This document shows, in pieces, positions 1 to 9,064 of a stretch of 42,922 nucleotides of DNA (the stretch's first letter is position 1; each line of letters opens with the position of its first letter). A model generated the notes under the pieces. The model searched no databases. It was not told the DNA's origin and was given only the letters and a program-made list of their open reading frames with translations. The DNA comes from Martinezella lusitana (GTDB taxonomy: Bacteria; Pseudomonadota; Alphaproteobacteria; Rhizobiales; Rhizobiaceae). Location: the NCBI RefSeq assembly GCF_900094565.1, contig NZ_FMAF01000040.1, positions 1-42,922 on the forward strand, written 5' to 3'. Both the position numbers and the translations under genes were made by a program.

Positions 1-236
1 GGCGCCTGTTGTACCTTCACCGGAACGAAGGCGCGCGGCTCTTCCGCTCTCTCTGCAACACCAAGCTCACGACGCCACCGATAAACCAGTGACCGATCAA
101 CGTCGTGACGTCGCGCAACCTCCGTCACCGTCATCTCGCCAGTCAGCGTCTCCGAAACGATCGATTCCTTGGAAGTTCGTGTGAACTTCCGGCGCCGCAT
201 ACTGCCCGCCAAAATCTCAAGCTGATGGATAGACAC
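1..236 (-). CDS. tnpA: IS66-type accessory protein TnpA (OrfA), C-terminus beyond the window
   Basis: The reverse strand reads without a stop from a GTG at 236 to the window edge. An RBS-like GAGGA lies 7-8 nt upstream of the GTG. The product begins VSIHQLEILAG, then a basic stretch, then a helix-turn-helix with VTEVARRHDVDRSLVYRWRR, which is the hallmark of the small HTH protein (OrfA/TnpA) of IS66-family elements. Later orfs (TnpB, TnpC) would lie left of the window. An ATG at 200 is an alternative start but would drop the conserved EILAG segment. The IS end was not fixed: 381-408 contains GTAACC...GGTTAC, compatible with a GTAA-type IS66 terminus but unproven. Confidence 0.7.
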   Translation of the reverse strand, partial: MSIHQLEILAGSMRRRKFTRTSKESIVSETLTGEMTVTEVARRHDVDRSLVYRWRRELGVAERAEEPRAFVPVKVQQA

Positions 237-658
237 GTCGTTATCCTCGTTGTTAGCAACGTGGCGATACCGCTCACCTCAGCAAAACATCGATATCACC
301 GTGACAAAGCAAGGCGGTCCTCGGCGTGGGGATACTGGACCTCTGGAACTCCGGACTTCCTGTGAAGGATCACCAAACATGTAACCGATCGCGCAAGTCT
401 GTGGTTACGACGGCTTCGGTAATATTGTTGGGAGATATCGACAAGCATGGGTGACGGCTAGCTCGCCGGATGCGGTGCCGCTGCGACGGCACCAAGCTGC
501 CGCACGCCTCCTTGCGAAGGCGTTAGACGATAATCAATTGCGTCTTCGAGAAGATATAGGTCGACGCACGCAAAGCCACATTCTCGATAGTTCGCCACGT
601 TAATGACGTCTGGTGTCAGAAGTCTAACCAGACAAAGCCAAGCGTGAAATAACAGCTT
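237..658. other. Intergenic stretch without a recognised gene
   Basis: No convincing coding region on either strand. It lies between the start of the IS66-type orf and the 3' end of the ABC transporter genes. It contains GTAACC (381-386) facing GGTTAC (403-408), possibly the outer end of the IS66 element. It also has a perfect 7-bp hairpin, GGTGCCG/CGGCACC, at 474-493 with a 6-nt loop and no T-tract. Confidence 0.5.
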
Positions 659-1528
659 TCAATGTGTCAAGATTTGGCTGAGGAACAGCTTTGTTCTGTC
701 GTGCTTGGGGTTGCCAAAGAAGTCATCGGGGTTGCCCTCTTCGACAATTCGACCACAATCCATGAAAATTACCCGATCCGCGACGGCTCGGGCAAAACCC
801 ATCTCGTGGGTGACGCAAACCATGGTCATTCCCTCACGCGCCAGACTAGTCATAGTTTCTAGTACCTCCGAAACCATTTCAGGGTCGAGTGCTGAGGTAG
901 GCTCATCAAATAACATCACTGCTGGTTCCATACACAGAGAACGGGCAATCGCGACGCGCTGCTGTTGTCCGCCTGATAATTGGGCTGGGTATTTGTTCGC
1001 TTGATCGGGGATGCGAACGCGCTCTAGGAACTTAAGAGCGATCTTTTTGGCCTCTGCCTCGGGCACGCCATTAATCCACATTGGACCGGCCATACAATTC
1101 ATCAGCACGGTCATGTGGGGAAAGAGATTGAAGTGCTGGAACACCATACCGACATTCTTGCGAACTTCGGTGACGTTACGCATTCTGTTGTGCAACCTGA
1201 TCCCGTTAATGGCAATCTCACCCTCCTGATGCGCCTCAAGTCGGTTGAAACATCGGATCAGTGTCGATTTTCCCGATCCGGAGGGGCCGCAGATGACGAT
1301 GCGTTCGCTTTTGCTGACAGTAATATTGACATCAGTGAGTGCCCTGAAGGCGCCGTACCACTTGGAAACGTTCGTCGCTTCAATTATTTTTTCTGCGCTC
1401 ATCGAGACCTGCTTCTGCTTCGAAGACTTGTGGGATGACGGCACATGCACTGGCGGCATGTTGTCAATCCCCTGCAAAGAGTTGCGCTCATCGGCCCCCT
1501 TCACTTCAAATGTATTGCTAAGGGTCAT
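659..1528 (-). CDS. Polar amino-acid ABC transporter ATP-binding protein
   Basis: This is the ATPase of an amino-acid importer of the GlnQ/HisP class and acts at the inner face of the membrane with the permease encoded just upstream. Visible motifs are Walker A GPSGSGKST, signature LSGGQQQR, Walker B VMLFDEPTSALD and the switch histidine in CVTHEMG. The chosen ATG (1528) overlaps the permease stop as ATGA and has GGGAGGAG about 10 nt upstream, giving 289 residues. The longer open frame to 1684 runs inside the permease gene and is unlikely. The N-terminal 45 or so residues before the usual start (MSAEKIIEATNVSKWYG) are an extension compared with the 240-260 aa norm, so initiation at that internal Met is possible. 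Substrate cannot be read from the ATPase. Confidence 0.88.
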   Translation of the reverse strand: MTLSNTFEVKGADERNSLQGIDNMPPVHVPSSHKSSKQKQVSMSAEKIIEATNVSKWYGAFRALTDVNITVSKSERIVICGPSGSGKSTLIRCFNRLEAHQEGEIAINGIRLHNRMRNVTEVRKNVGMVFQHFNLFPHMTVLMNCMAGPMWINGVPEAEAKKIALKFLERVRIPDQANKYPAQLSGGQQQRVAIARSLCMEPAVMLFDEPTSALDPEMVSEVLETMTSLAREGMTMVCVTHEMGFARAVADRVIFMDCGRIVEEGNPDDFFGNPKHDRTKLFLSQILTH

Positions 1529-2499
1529 CGTACCATACTCCTCCCGAAATGGCGCTCGAGCCGTGATTGACCAATCTCGAGGCAGACAGACATTGTCCAA
1601 TAGATGAGCGATGCTGCTATCAGCATCTCCATGTGATGAAACGTCGGCTGACCGATTGTGCGGGCAAGGAACGTCAATTCCCACACGCCGAGTACCGACA
1701 CAAGCGAACTATCCTTTAGCATTGAGATGAACGTATTTCCCATCGGTGGAATGATGACAGGAAAAGCCTGCGGCAAGATGATCTTGCGCATGGTCAGACC
1801 GAAGCCAAAACCGATGGATCTTGACGCTTCCCATTGGCCCCGGTCGATACTCTGGATACCGGCGCGAAAGATCTCTGTCATATAGGCTCCCACACAGAGC
1901 GACAACGCCAAGATGCCCGAGGGAACGGCATTGAGCACAATCCCCAACTGAGGCAAACCGAGGTAAATCAGATAAATCTGCATGAGAAGGGGCAGACCCC
2001 GGAAAAAAGAGGTGTAAAAACTGGCGGTGGCATATGCGAAGCCATTGCTTGAAAGCTTTGCGACCGCGGCGACAATCGCGATTAGCGAGGCAAAGAAAAG
2101 CGAGACCGCTGAAACATAGATCGTAGTCACCACCCCTTGGGAGATGAGGTAAGGCAAATTCTCCCATATGAAGGGCATGCTCAGATTGAATGATCTGAAA
2201 AAGGCGAGAAACAGCAGCAATAGTTCCATCCATACGATGCCAATCTGCACCTGTAATGGAATAAATCCAACTACTACGATGTTGAGGCTAAATATGATCG
2301 CAAGTACGAAGGCGATCGCAAAACGCCCGTAAATTCCGCTTTGTAGCGGGTCGCCAATAACCGGCCGCATAAGTTCGCCGAAGGTCGTGCCCGCAAGGTT
2401 GAACGAAAGAAAAAATGCAAGCATTGCGACGAAGATCAGGGCGACGAACCAAGGCTTATGAACAAGCACCTCGGATTCAACTGTATCCCGATATAGCAT
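1525..2499 (-). CDS. Polar amino-acid ABC transporter permease (HisM/GlnP family)
   Basis: Membrane subunit of the importer. It has several hydrophobic segments and the EAA-type cytoplasmic loop near the C-terminus (EIFRAGIQSIDRGQWEASRS, then GLTMRKIILPQAFPVIIPP), which docks the ATPase. Start ATG 2499 (MLYRDTVESEV) is preceded by GAAGGG at 7 nt and gives 324 residues. The open frame continues to 2589 only by running back through the intergenic hairpin and into the binding-protein gene. It is longer than the usual 220-250 aa because of an N-terminal part with two extra membrane spans before the conserved core. Its stop overlaps the ATPase start, so the two are translationally coupled. Confidence 0.87.
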   Translation of the reverse strand: MLYRDTVESEVLVHKPWFVALIFVAMLAFFLSFNLAGTTFGELMRPVIGDPLQSGIYGRFAIAFVLAIIFSLNIVVVGFIPLQVQIGIVWMELLLLFLAFFRSFNLSMPFIWENLPYLISQGVVTTIYVSAVSLFFASLIAIVAAVAKLSSNGFAYATASFYTSFFRGLPLLMQIYLIYLGLPQLGIVLNAVPSGILALSLCVGAYMTEIFRAGIQSIDRGQWEASRSIGFGFGLTMRKIILPQAFPVIIPPMGNTFISMLKDSSLVSVLGVWELTFLARTIGQPTFHHMEMLIAASLIYWTMSVCLEIGQSRLERHFGRSMVR

Positions 2500-2520
2500 G
2501 ATAGACCCTTCAAGAAAATG

Positions 2521-2539
2521 GGCCCGGCCGAGCCGGGCC
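2521..2539 (-). promoter_or_regulatory. Intercistronic hairpin between binding-protein and permease genes
   Basis: A perfect 8-bp GC-only stem (GGCCCGGC / GCCGGGCC) with a 3-nt loop lies in the 56-nt gap after the binding-protein stop. On the transcribed strand it is followed by CATTTTCTT. Such structures commonly protect the upstream mRNA or cause partial termination, so that the periplasmic binding protein exceeds the membrane subunits. That role is inferred from position and structure. Confidence 0.6.
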
Positions 2540-2555
2540 GCTAACGCGTGATGTC

Positions 2556-3392
2556 TTATTTTTGTTCGCAGTAGTCCACCCCGAACCACTTGATCGACAT
2601 CTTGGAAAGGGTACCGTCATCTTTCATACTCTTGACGGCGGCCGCGATCTTGTCATTGAATTCGTCGTCGCCCTTCAAAATTGAGATTGCACCTGGCGCG
2701 TAGAAGAGGGTACCAAGCACCTTGATCGGATAGCCTGATTTTATTGCTTCACGGGCCACCGTATCATCACCGAGAACCGCATCTAAACGAACACCGTCGC
2801 CGAGACGAAGGTCGTCGAATGCGACGTTGCTGGATCCATACGTCTTCACTTGGCCTGGCGTAAATTGGTACTGCACCGGCTTGGCGTCAATCCAACTGGG
2901 ATTGAAGTTGTGATTGGCGTAGGATTCCGCCACGTTGCCCGCTCCGACGCCGACAATCTTTCCGTCCAAATCCGAAAGCGTCGTCGCCTTGCTGTCTTTG
3001 TGAACAACGGCAACTTCTGGCGCCCACACGTAGACAGCTGGGAAGTTTAATTTTTCCGCACGCTCCTTGGTTGGCGTCATTTGACCCATAGAAAGATCCC
3101 AGCGACCCTCCCACTGGCCAGAGGTGATGAGATCCCAGGCAGGCGTAACAAACTTGACCTCCACCCCTAGGTACTTAGCAACTCCCTTAGCGATATCGAC
3201 ATCGTCACCATCAAGTTCGTGCTTGTCATTCATGCGCGACATCGGCCCCCAGTCCGTTCCGACCGCAACTGTCAGCGTCTTGGTTGCGCGTACGCGATCA
3301 AGTACCTCACCGGCATTTGCTTTGGCTAATGGAATTGCCGAAGCAACCGCGACCGACGACGCCGCTGTCAACATTTTTAAAAATTTGTTCAT
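2556..3392 (-). CDS. Periplasmic amino-acid-binding protein of the ABC importer
   Basis: First gene of the operon. Start ATG 3392 has AAGGGGAA about 7 nt upstream and gives 278 residues. A signal peptide is evident: MNKFLKMLTAASSVAVA followed by a hydrophobic stretch and an AKANAG cleavage region near residue 26. The mature part has the family-3 solute-binding pattern: TLTVAVGTDWGPM, then LDGDDVDIAKGVAKYLG, then WDLSMGQMTPTKERAEKLNF, then LDGKIVGVGAGNVAE. Family 3 proteins bind polar amino acids or opines. The ligand here is not identifiable from the sequence, but neighbouring gabD, ridA and glutamate dehydrogenase remnants make an amino acid tied to glutamate or GABA metabolism a reasonable guess. 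Confidence 0.87.
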   Translation of the reverse strand: MNKFLKMLTAASSVAVASAIPLAKANAGEVLDRVRATKTLTVAVGTDWGPMSRMNDKHELDGDDVDIAKGVAKYLGVEVKFVTPAWDLITSGQWEGRWDLSMGQMTPTKERAEKLNFPAVYVWAPEVAVVHKDSKATTLSDLDGKIVGVGAGNVAESYANHNFNPSWIDAKPVQYQFTPGQVKTYGSSNVAFDDLRLGDGVRLDAVLGDDTVAREAIKSGYPIKVLGTLFYAPGAISILKGDDEFNDKIAAAVKSMKDDGTLSKMSIKWFGVDYCEQK

Positions 3393-3986
3393 CCGATATT
3401 CCCCTTTGTTAGTGCTTCTTGATTGTCGGCGCGGCTCATCGCGGCGCACCTCGGCTCAGCTTGTGCGTCCCGATCGGTATCCCAGGCTGCTGCCCCGTTT
3501 TCGAAGCGTATCGTGTGGTAAATCGAAATGCAACATTTGTTTTAAGTATGTCTGTTCGACCCGAATGTATCGCCGTGAGTTATTGGCTTAATAACGCTGC
3601 GGTATCCGTGTTGTGTAGCCGCTTGGCCCGGACCGAAGGGGGCGCGGGTGTCGTCACTTCTTGGAACTAAGTGTAATCGGTCGTCAAAGCGGACGGCCCG
3701 GAAGGCCTGATCAGTGGCCACGCCATTTACATTTAAACTTGCCAGGGTGCGGTGTCGCAACCTCGATTGGGGAGCGACATCCAATGGATGGCTCGTGCGC
3801 TGGCGCATCAGATGCAGCCCAATGATCTTGAAAGCGATGTTACACCTGATCCATATATCGCAAACTAAGACACTCGTTGCATTAGTGGTCATATTGCGTT
3901 AGGCATTGGTTCCGGCTCGTAGGGTCCTTGGGAGTGTGCCCCTACTTACCGGTCCGCCAGACTTGTGCCGTGTTGTTAATGGAAGG
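3393..3986. other. Upstream region of the ABC operon, no recognised gene
   Basis: Region between the binding-protein start and the glutamate-dehydrogenase remnant. It should carry the ABC operon promoter on the minus strand. No coding frame here looks real on either strand, and no clear promoter motif could be assigned by eye. Confidence 0.4.
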
Positions 3987-4349
3987 ATGTTCGCAACAAA
4001 GAAGCGGCCTGATCGTCAGCTACTTCGAATGGGTGAAGAATCTCACGCATATCCCTTCGGCTTCGGCTTGATGGAGCGCCGCCGGCGCGAGCGGCGCAAC
4101 CAGACCATCGCACCGGCCCTCGAATGCATGACCGGTAAGGAGTTCCCTGCCGACATCCGTGACGAGTTCCTCGAAGGCGGCGCGGAAATCGATCTCGTTC
4201 GTTCCGGACTGGAAGACGTGATGCGAAGCACCTGGGGGCGCATTGCTGACCTGATGGAGCAGCAACCGGAACTCGGTGACTACCGAACCGCCGCCTATGT
4301 CGCGTCAATCCGACAGATCGCCGATGCCTATGAAGCGATAGGTATCTGA
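3987..4349 (+). pseudogene. C-terminal remnant of a glutamate dehydrogenase
   Basis: The last 90 or so residues of this frame follow the C-terminal helix pattern of Glu/Leu/Phe/Val dehydrogenases. They have a basic MERRRRERRNQ helix, then EIDLVRSGLEDVMRSTWGRI, then DYRTAAYVASIRQIADAYEA and the end. The catalytic and Rossmann domains (normally over 350 residues upstream) are missing, and nothing upstream resembles them. It is therefore a fragment rather than a short gene. Family membership is from the remembered pattern (LRTAAYV...ALERIA in full enzymes). It lies near gabD and RidA remnants, consistent with a decayed glutamate/GABA catabolic cluster. Confidence 0.55.
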
Positions 4350-4511
4350 TCGGCGACACGTACGAAAAGGGCTTCGTTTAGGGGATCAGTCGCTTGAGCT
4401 TTGAATTCGCCTCCCAAGCGACTTGGCTGCCGCCGAACAAGGACGGCAGCCTCTTTTTTGCGAGAGAGACTGGTATCAACAGCGTCAAATCGCGGGAGGT
4501 CTTAATCCGCG

Positions 4512-5984
4512 TCAGAGGCCACCCAGGCAAAGGTACTTCATTTCAAGATAGTCCTCGAGGCCGTGGCGGGAGCCTTCACGTCCAATGCCTGACTGCTTGA
4601 TCCCTCCAAAGGGTGCAGCCTCCGACGACATGCGGCCGGTGTTAATGCCGACCATCCCGTATTCCAGCGCCTCGGCCACACGCCAGACCCGCCTGAGGTT
4701 CGAAGCATAGAAATAGGCGGCGAGGCCGTAGATCGTATCGTTAGCGTATCGCACGACTTGCTCCGGGTCGTCGAAACGGATGATTGGTGCCAGAGGACCG
4801 AAAGTCTCTTCCTGGGCGATGCGCATTGAGCTGACGACATTTGTAATCACGGTCGGCTCAAAAAATGTTCCGGACGTGCCGATGCGCCGCCCACCACATC
4901 GCACTATTGCCCCGTTTTTGACAGCGTCATCGACATGCGCTTCGATCTTTGTCAGAGCATGATTGTCGATCAGAGGCCCGATCGCGGTGTCCTGTTCAAA
5001 GCCGTCGCCAACGCGAAGTCTTCGCGCGTGCGCGGTGAACTTTTCAGCAAATTCGTCATAGACGCGTTTTTGGACGTACAGCCGATTGGCGGACACGCAG
5101 GTCTGCCCAGCATTGCGAAACTTGGCTCGGATCGGGCCGTCAACGGCGGCGTCGATATCAGCATCGTCGAAGACGATGAAAGGGGCGTTCCCGCCGAGTT
5201 CGAAGCTGATGCGCTTGATTTGGTCGGAGCACTAGCGCATCAGTAATCGGCCGACTTCGTTCGACCCTGTGAAACTGATCTTTCGCACCTTTGGGTTTGA
5301 ACACAATTCACGACCGATAGCGTCACCCTCTGACGCATAGACGAAATTGAGAACGCCCTCCGGGAAACCAGCTGCACGCGCGAGGGCGAACATGGCCCCG
5401 GCAACGAGGGGCGTTTGCTCAGCGGGCTTCAAGACAACGGTACAGCCAGCGGCAAGCGCCGGCGAAATCTTGCGCGCTACCATCGAGGCCGGAAAGTTCC
5501 AAGGGGTAATGGCCCCGACAACACCGATTGGTTGCTTGATCACCAGCATACGCCTGTCATTGGAGGGCGCTGAAATGGTCTCGCCGTAAATGCGGTTGGC
5601 CTCTTCGGCGTACCATTAGAGATATGCCGCCGCGTACAAGACTTCCGATTTCGCCTCTCCCAGCGGCTTTCCCATCTCAGCCGTCAAGATCACGGCAAGA
5701 TCGTCGCTATGTTCGAGGATCAGCCGGTGCCACTTCCACAGGATGTCCGAGCGCGCCCGGGCGGTGAGCCCAGCCCAAGGCGCTTGGGCAGCATGCGCCT
5801 TGTCAATGGCTGCGGAAACCTCTTCGGCACTCATGTCCGGCACCTCGGCCAGCAGATCGCCGGTGGACGGGTTAAAGACCGCAAAGCGCTTCATAGATGT
5901 AGCCGTGTGCGTGCTAGGCTCGGATAGGTCGAGGAATTGCTCCGGATTTTTTAGATGCCTCGTTAGCGCAGCAGTGAGCGTCAT
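4512..5984 (-). pseudogene. gabD: Succinate-semialdehyde dehydrogenase (gabD-type), two in-frame nonsense codons
   Basis: An NAD(P)-dependent aldehyde dehydrogenase of the GABA-shunt type, readable over about 490 codons in a single frame from ATG 5984 (AGGAAG about 7 nt upstream) to 4512. That is the normal length for GabD. Both catalytic motifs survive: FELGGNAP with the general base Glu, and GQTCVSANR with the nucleophilic Cys. The frame is broken by TAA at 5616-5618, where relatives have Glu (AYLEWFAEE), and by TAG at 5232-5234, where relatives have Gln (MRQCSDQIKR). Each needs only one base change. No frameshift was seen, so inactivation is recent or the stops are sequence errors. It follows the RidA remnant in the same direction. 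Confidence 0.85.
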
Positions 5985-6117
5985 TCCCGTTCTTCCTGTT
6001 CCGATCGTCAACGTCTACAGCTTTGTTCATCTGAACGTTTATGCTGAACGGGGACGCCGGAGCAATGTTGTTCCTGATCGTTGCGGTGAAGGCGGCGCGC
6101 AGCTTGACTGAGAGCGA

Positions 6118-6390
6118 TCAAGGTCTCGATTTCACTTTTGCACCTTTCGCCAACGCCTTCCACCGCCAGCAGGGGTAGGGGGTCTAGAGGGGGGCGGCAT
6201 AGATACGTTTGACGTCCGCGAAGTCGCTGAGTTCAACGAGCAGAACGGTCGCTTTCAACGTCTTCGCATGCTCGCGCTAGGCCTTCGCAAGGGAAGCAAG
6301 ATTCGTCAAGCACCACTGTTCGGTCGCCATTGCATTCAACCCTGCGAGATCGCAGCTGAGCAGCCGGGTATTCGTTTCATCACGGATGTC
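6118..6390 (-). pseudogene. RidA (YjgF/YER057c) family remnant
   Basis: Read through two in-frame TAG codons (6277-6279 and 6184-6186), this frame gives a RidA-like C-terminal half. It has TEQWCLTNLASLAKA, then TLKATVLLVELSDFADVKR with IYAAPL, then TPYPCWRWKALAKGAKVK, and a final stop at 6118-6120. RidA proteins deaminate reactive enamines and imines made in amino-acid metabolism. The N-terminal half is missing because the frame runs into the 3' end of the citrate synthase gene. It lies 130 bp before the gabD-type pseudogene on the same strand, so the two probably formed one catabolic unit that has decayed. Confidence 0.6.
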
Positions 6391-6392
6391 GC

Positions 6393-7682
6393 TCAGCGCT
6401 TTGAAAGCGGAACGTATTCGCGCAGCGGTGCGCCGGTATAGAGCTGGCGCGGGCGGCCGATACGCTGATCCGGATCTTCGATCATCTCGTTCCACTGGGC
6501 AATCCAGCCGACGGTGCGGGCGAGCGCAAATAGTACCGTGAACATGGTCGTGGGGAAGCCGAGCGCCTTCAGCGTGATGCCGGAATAGAAGTCGACATTC
6601 GGGTAAAGCTTCTTCTCGATGAAATAGTCATCGGTCAGCGCGATACGCTCCAGTTCGATCGCGATGTCGAGCAGCGGATCGTCCTTGATGCCGAGTTCGC
6701 CGAGGACCTCGTGCGCCGTCTTCTGCATGATCTTGGCGCGCGGATCGTAGTTCTTGTAAACGCGATGACCGAAGCCCATCAATCGGAACGGATCGTTCTT
6801 GTCCTTGGCGCGGGCGATATATTCCGGAATGCGGTCGACCGTGCCGATTTCCGTCAGCATGTTGAGCGCAGCTTCGTTGGCGCCGCCATGGGCCGGGCCC
6901 CAGAGGCATGCGATGCCGGCGGCGATGCAAGCAAAGGGATTGGCGCCGGAAGAGCCGGCGAGGCGAACCGTCGAGGTCGATGCGTTCTGTTCATGATCCG
7001 CGTGCAGGATGAAGATGCGGTCCATGGCGCGGGCAAGCACCGGATTGACCACATATTCCTCGCAGGGCACGGCAAAGCACATGCGCAGGAAATTCGACGC
7101 ATAGTCGAGATCGTTCTTCGGGTAAACGAAGGGCTGGCCGATATGGTACTTGTAGGCCATGGCGGCAAGCGTCGGCATCTTGGCGATCATACGAAGGCTT
7201 GCGACCATGCGCTGGTGCGGATCGGTGATGTCGGTGGAGTCGTGATAGAAGGCCGACAGAGCGCCGACGCAGCCGCACATGACGGCCATCGGATGCGCAT
7301 CGCGGCGGAAACCGGTGAAGAAGCGGGACATTTGTTCATGCACCATGGTGTGGTGCACGACCCGATAGTCGAAGTCCTTCTTCTGGGCTGCGGTCGGCAA
7401 TTCGCCGTAGAGCAGCAGGTAACAGACTTCGAGGAAGTCGCCGTGCTCGGCAAGCTGTTCGATCGGATAACCGCGATGCAGCAGAACGCCTTCGTCGCCA
7501 TCAATAAAGGTGATGCTGGACTCGCACGACGCAGTCGAAGTGAAGCCAGGATCATAGGTGAACATCTTCGTCTGCTCGTAGAGGGATCCAATGCCGAGGA
7601 CGTTCGGACCGATCGTGCTTGATCGAAGTTTCAATTCGGCACTATGGCCGTCGACTAAGACACAAGCATTGTTGTTATCCAT
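6393..7682 (-). CDS. gltA: Citrate synthase (type II, hexameric)
   Basis: Condenses acetyl-CoA with oxaloacetate to citrate at the entry of the TCA and glyoxylate cycles. The 429-aa length matches bacterial type II enzymes. The three catalytic regions are intact: the first His in WGPAHGGANEAALNML, the second His in GFGHRVYKNYDPRAKIM, and the Asp in NVDFYSGITLKALGFP. Start ATG 7682 has GAGGAA about 8 nt upstream. It is the same strand as isocitrate lyase, from which an IS3-family insertion now separates it; the IS begins 88 bp upstream of this start, so the native promoter may be lost or altered. A second, plasmid-borne citrate synthase (pcsA) is known in Rhizobium tropici and may be the counterpart, but no copy comparison was possible. 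Confidence 0.95.
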   Translation of the reverse strand: MDNNNACVLVDGHSAELKLRSSTIGPNVLGIGSLYEQTKMFTYDPGFTSTASCESSITFIDGDEGVLLHRGYPIEQLAEHGDFLEVCYLLLYGELPTAAQKKDFDYRVVHHTMVHEQMSRFFTGFRRDAHPMAVMCGCVGALSAFYHDSTDITDPHQRMVASLRMIAKMPTLAAMAYKYHIGQPFVYPKNDLDYASNFLRMCFAVPCEEYVVNPVLARAMDRIFILHADHEQNASTSTVRLAGSSGANPFACIAAGIACLWGPAHGGANEAALNMLTEIGTVDRIPEYIARAKDKNDPFRLMGFGHRVYKNYDPRAKIMQKTAHEVLGELGIKDDPLLDIAIELERIALTDDYFIEKKLYPNVDFYSGITLKALGFPTTMFTVLFALARTVGWIAQWNEMIEDPDQRIGRPRQLYTGAPLREYVPLSKR

Positions 7683-7769
7683 GATATTTTTCCTCAGGGC
7701 TCGCTAGCTGGGAACTAACAGCTGCCGAATGAACTGATCTGTGTTCTAATTGTCTTCCCGCAGAGGGGG

Positions 7770-7795
7770 TGAACCGCGCCGGGTTTGCCGGAGGC
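7770..7795 (+). repeat. Left terminal inverted repeat of the IS3-family element
   Basis: 26 bp, perfect complement of 9065-9090. Confidence 0.93.
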
Positions 7796-7822
7796 TCCAA
7801 CTCGTGAGAAAGTGGAGCCGAT

Positions 7823-8149
7823 ATGAGCAAGACGACCAACAAATTTTCACCTGAAGTTCGTGACCGAGCCATCCGCATGGTTTTGGACCATGAGGCCGAG
7901 CATCCATCCCGGTGGGCGGCAGTTTCATCCATAGCCGCCAAGATTGGCTGCTCGGCACATACGCTGCATGAGTGGGTGAAGAAAGCCGATGTTGACAGCG
8001 GCAAACGAGCAGGCCTTCCAAGCGATGTCGCCGAGAAGATGAAGGCCCTTGAGCGGGAGAACCGCGAGCTTCGACAGGCCAATGAGATTTTGCGTAAGGC
8101 GTCGGCTTATTTTGCCCAGGCGGAGCTCGACCGCCCACTGAAGCGATGA
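7823..8149 (+). CDS. IS3-family transposase OrfA
   Basis: 108 residues. The N-terminal helix-turn-helix (FSPEVRDRAIRMVLDHE... AAKIGCSAHTLHEWVKKA) is followed by a leucine-zipper-like helix (MKALERENRELRQANEIL), the normal OrfA architecture for DNA-end binding and multimerisation. The stop (8147-8149) overlaps the orfB start as ATGA, so OrfB is made by coupling or by frameshifting to an OrfAB fusion, as in other IS3 elements. Confidence 0.93.
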   Translation: MSKTTNKFSPEVRDRAIRMVLDHEAEHPSRWAAVSSIAAKIGCSAHTLHEWVKKADVDSGKRAGLPSDVAEKMKALERENRELRQANEILRKASAYFAQAELDRPLKR

Positions 8150-9051
8150 TTTCCTTCATCGACGAACACCGCTCAAAGTTCGGGGTCGAGCCGATCTGCA
8201 GGCTGCTGCCGATTGCCCCGTCCACTTACTATGACGCCATCGCCAAGCGCACGGACGTGGACCGCCTGTCGGCCCGCGCTCGTCGCGACGCGGCCATGAA
8301 GGTCGAGATACGCCGAGTGTTCAATGAGAATTTCCAAGTCTACGGCGTGCGGAAAGTATGGCGGCAGTTGCAGCGGGAAGGCTTCGACATAGCTCGATGC
8401 ACTGTTTCTCGGCTTATGAGAATGATGGGTCTTCAGGGCATTATCCGTGGAAAGCCCGTCAAAACGACCGTGTCTGACAAGGCCGCTCTATGTCCGCTCG
8501 ACCGCGTGAACCGCCAGTTCTGCGCTCCCGCGCCGAACATGTTGTGGCTTTCCGATTTCACGTATGTAGCCACTTGGCAAGGCTTCGTTTACGTCGCTTT
8601 CGTGATCGACGCGTTCGCCCGCCGCATCGTCGGCTGGCGGGCGAGCCGAACCGCTCATGCGGGTTTCGTCCTCGATGCCCTGGACCAGGCACTCCATGAC
8701 CGGCGGCCAGTCCATCGCGGTGGGCTCATCCACCACTCCGACAGGGGTGTTCAATACGTATCGATTAAGTATTCCGAACGGCTGGCGGAGGCAGGCATCG
8801 AGCCTTCCGTTGGAAGCGTCGGCGACAGTTACGACAACGCTCTCGCCGAAACGATCAACGGCCTCTACAAGGCCGAGGTCATCCATCGGCGGGGACCATG
8901 GCGCAATTTCGAAGCCGTGGAGTTCGCCACACTCGAATGGGTGGATTGGTTCAACAACCGGCGTCTTCTGGAGCCCATAGGAAACATTCCGCCTGCCGAA
9001 GCCGAAGAACGTTACTATGCCATGCTGGACGAGCCAGCCATGGCCGCATAA
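8146..9051 (+). CDS. IS3-family transposase OrfB (DDE integrase core)
   Basis: 301 residues. The DDE catalytic triad is visible in context: the first Asp in WLSDFTYVATWQGF, the second in IHHSDRGVQYVS, and the Glu in DNALAETINGLYKAEVI. An HTH_21-type region (EIRRVFNENFQVYGVRKVWR) precedes the core. The C-terminus WVDWFNNRRLLEPIGNIPP is typical. It appears full length. Confidence 0.95.
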   Translation: MISFIDEHRSKFGVEPICRLLPIAPSTYYDAIAKRTDVDRLSARARRDAAMKVEIRRVFNENFQVYGVRKVWRQLQREGFDIARCTVSRLMRMMGLQGIIRGKPVKTTVSDKAALCPLDRVNRQFCAPAPNMLWLSDFTYVATWQGFVYVAFVIDAFARRIVGWRASRTAHAGFVLDALDQALHDRRPVHRGGLIHHSDRGVQYVSIKYSERLAEAGIEPSVGSVGDSYDNALAETINGLYKAEVIHRRGPWRNFEAVEFATLEWVDWFNNRRLLEPIGNIPPAEAEERYYAMLDEPAMAA

Positions 9052-9064
9052 CTTAAACCAAACG

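Noticed and set aside
474..493. Hairpin as terminator of the ABC operon
   Set aside because: It is a perfect stem but 165 bp beyond the ATPase stop, without a T-tract on either strand; left as a structure of unknown role.
4512..5984. Programmed readthrough or recoding in the gabD-type gene
   Set aside because: The two stops are TAG and TAA, at positions where relatives have Gln and Glu. No selenocysteine-type TGA or recoding structure was seen, and neighbours are also decayed.
6711..7622. 303-aa plus-strand open frame across citrate synthase
   Set aside because: Antisense shadow of an intact conserved enzyme; the composition is rich in the residues expected from reverse reading.
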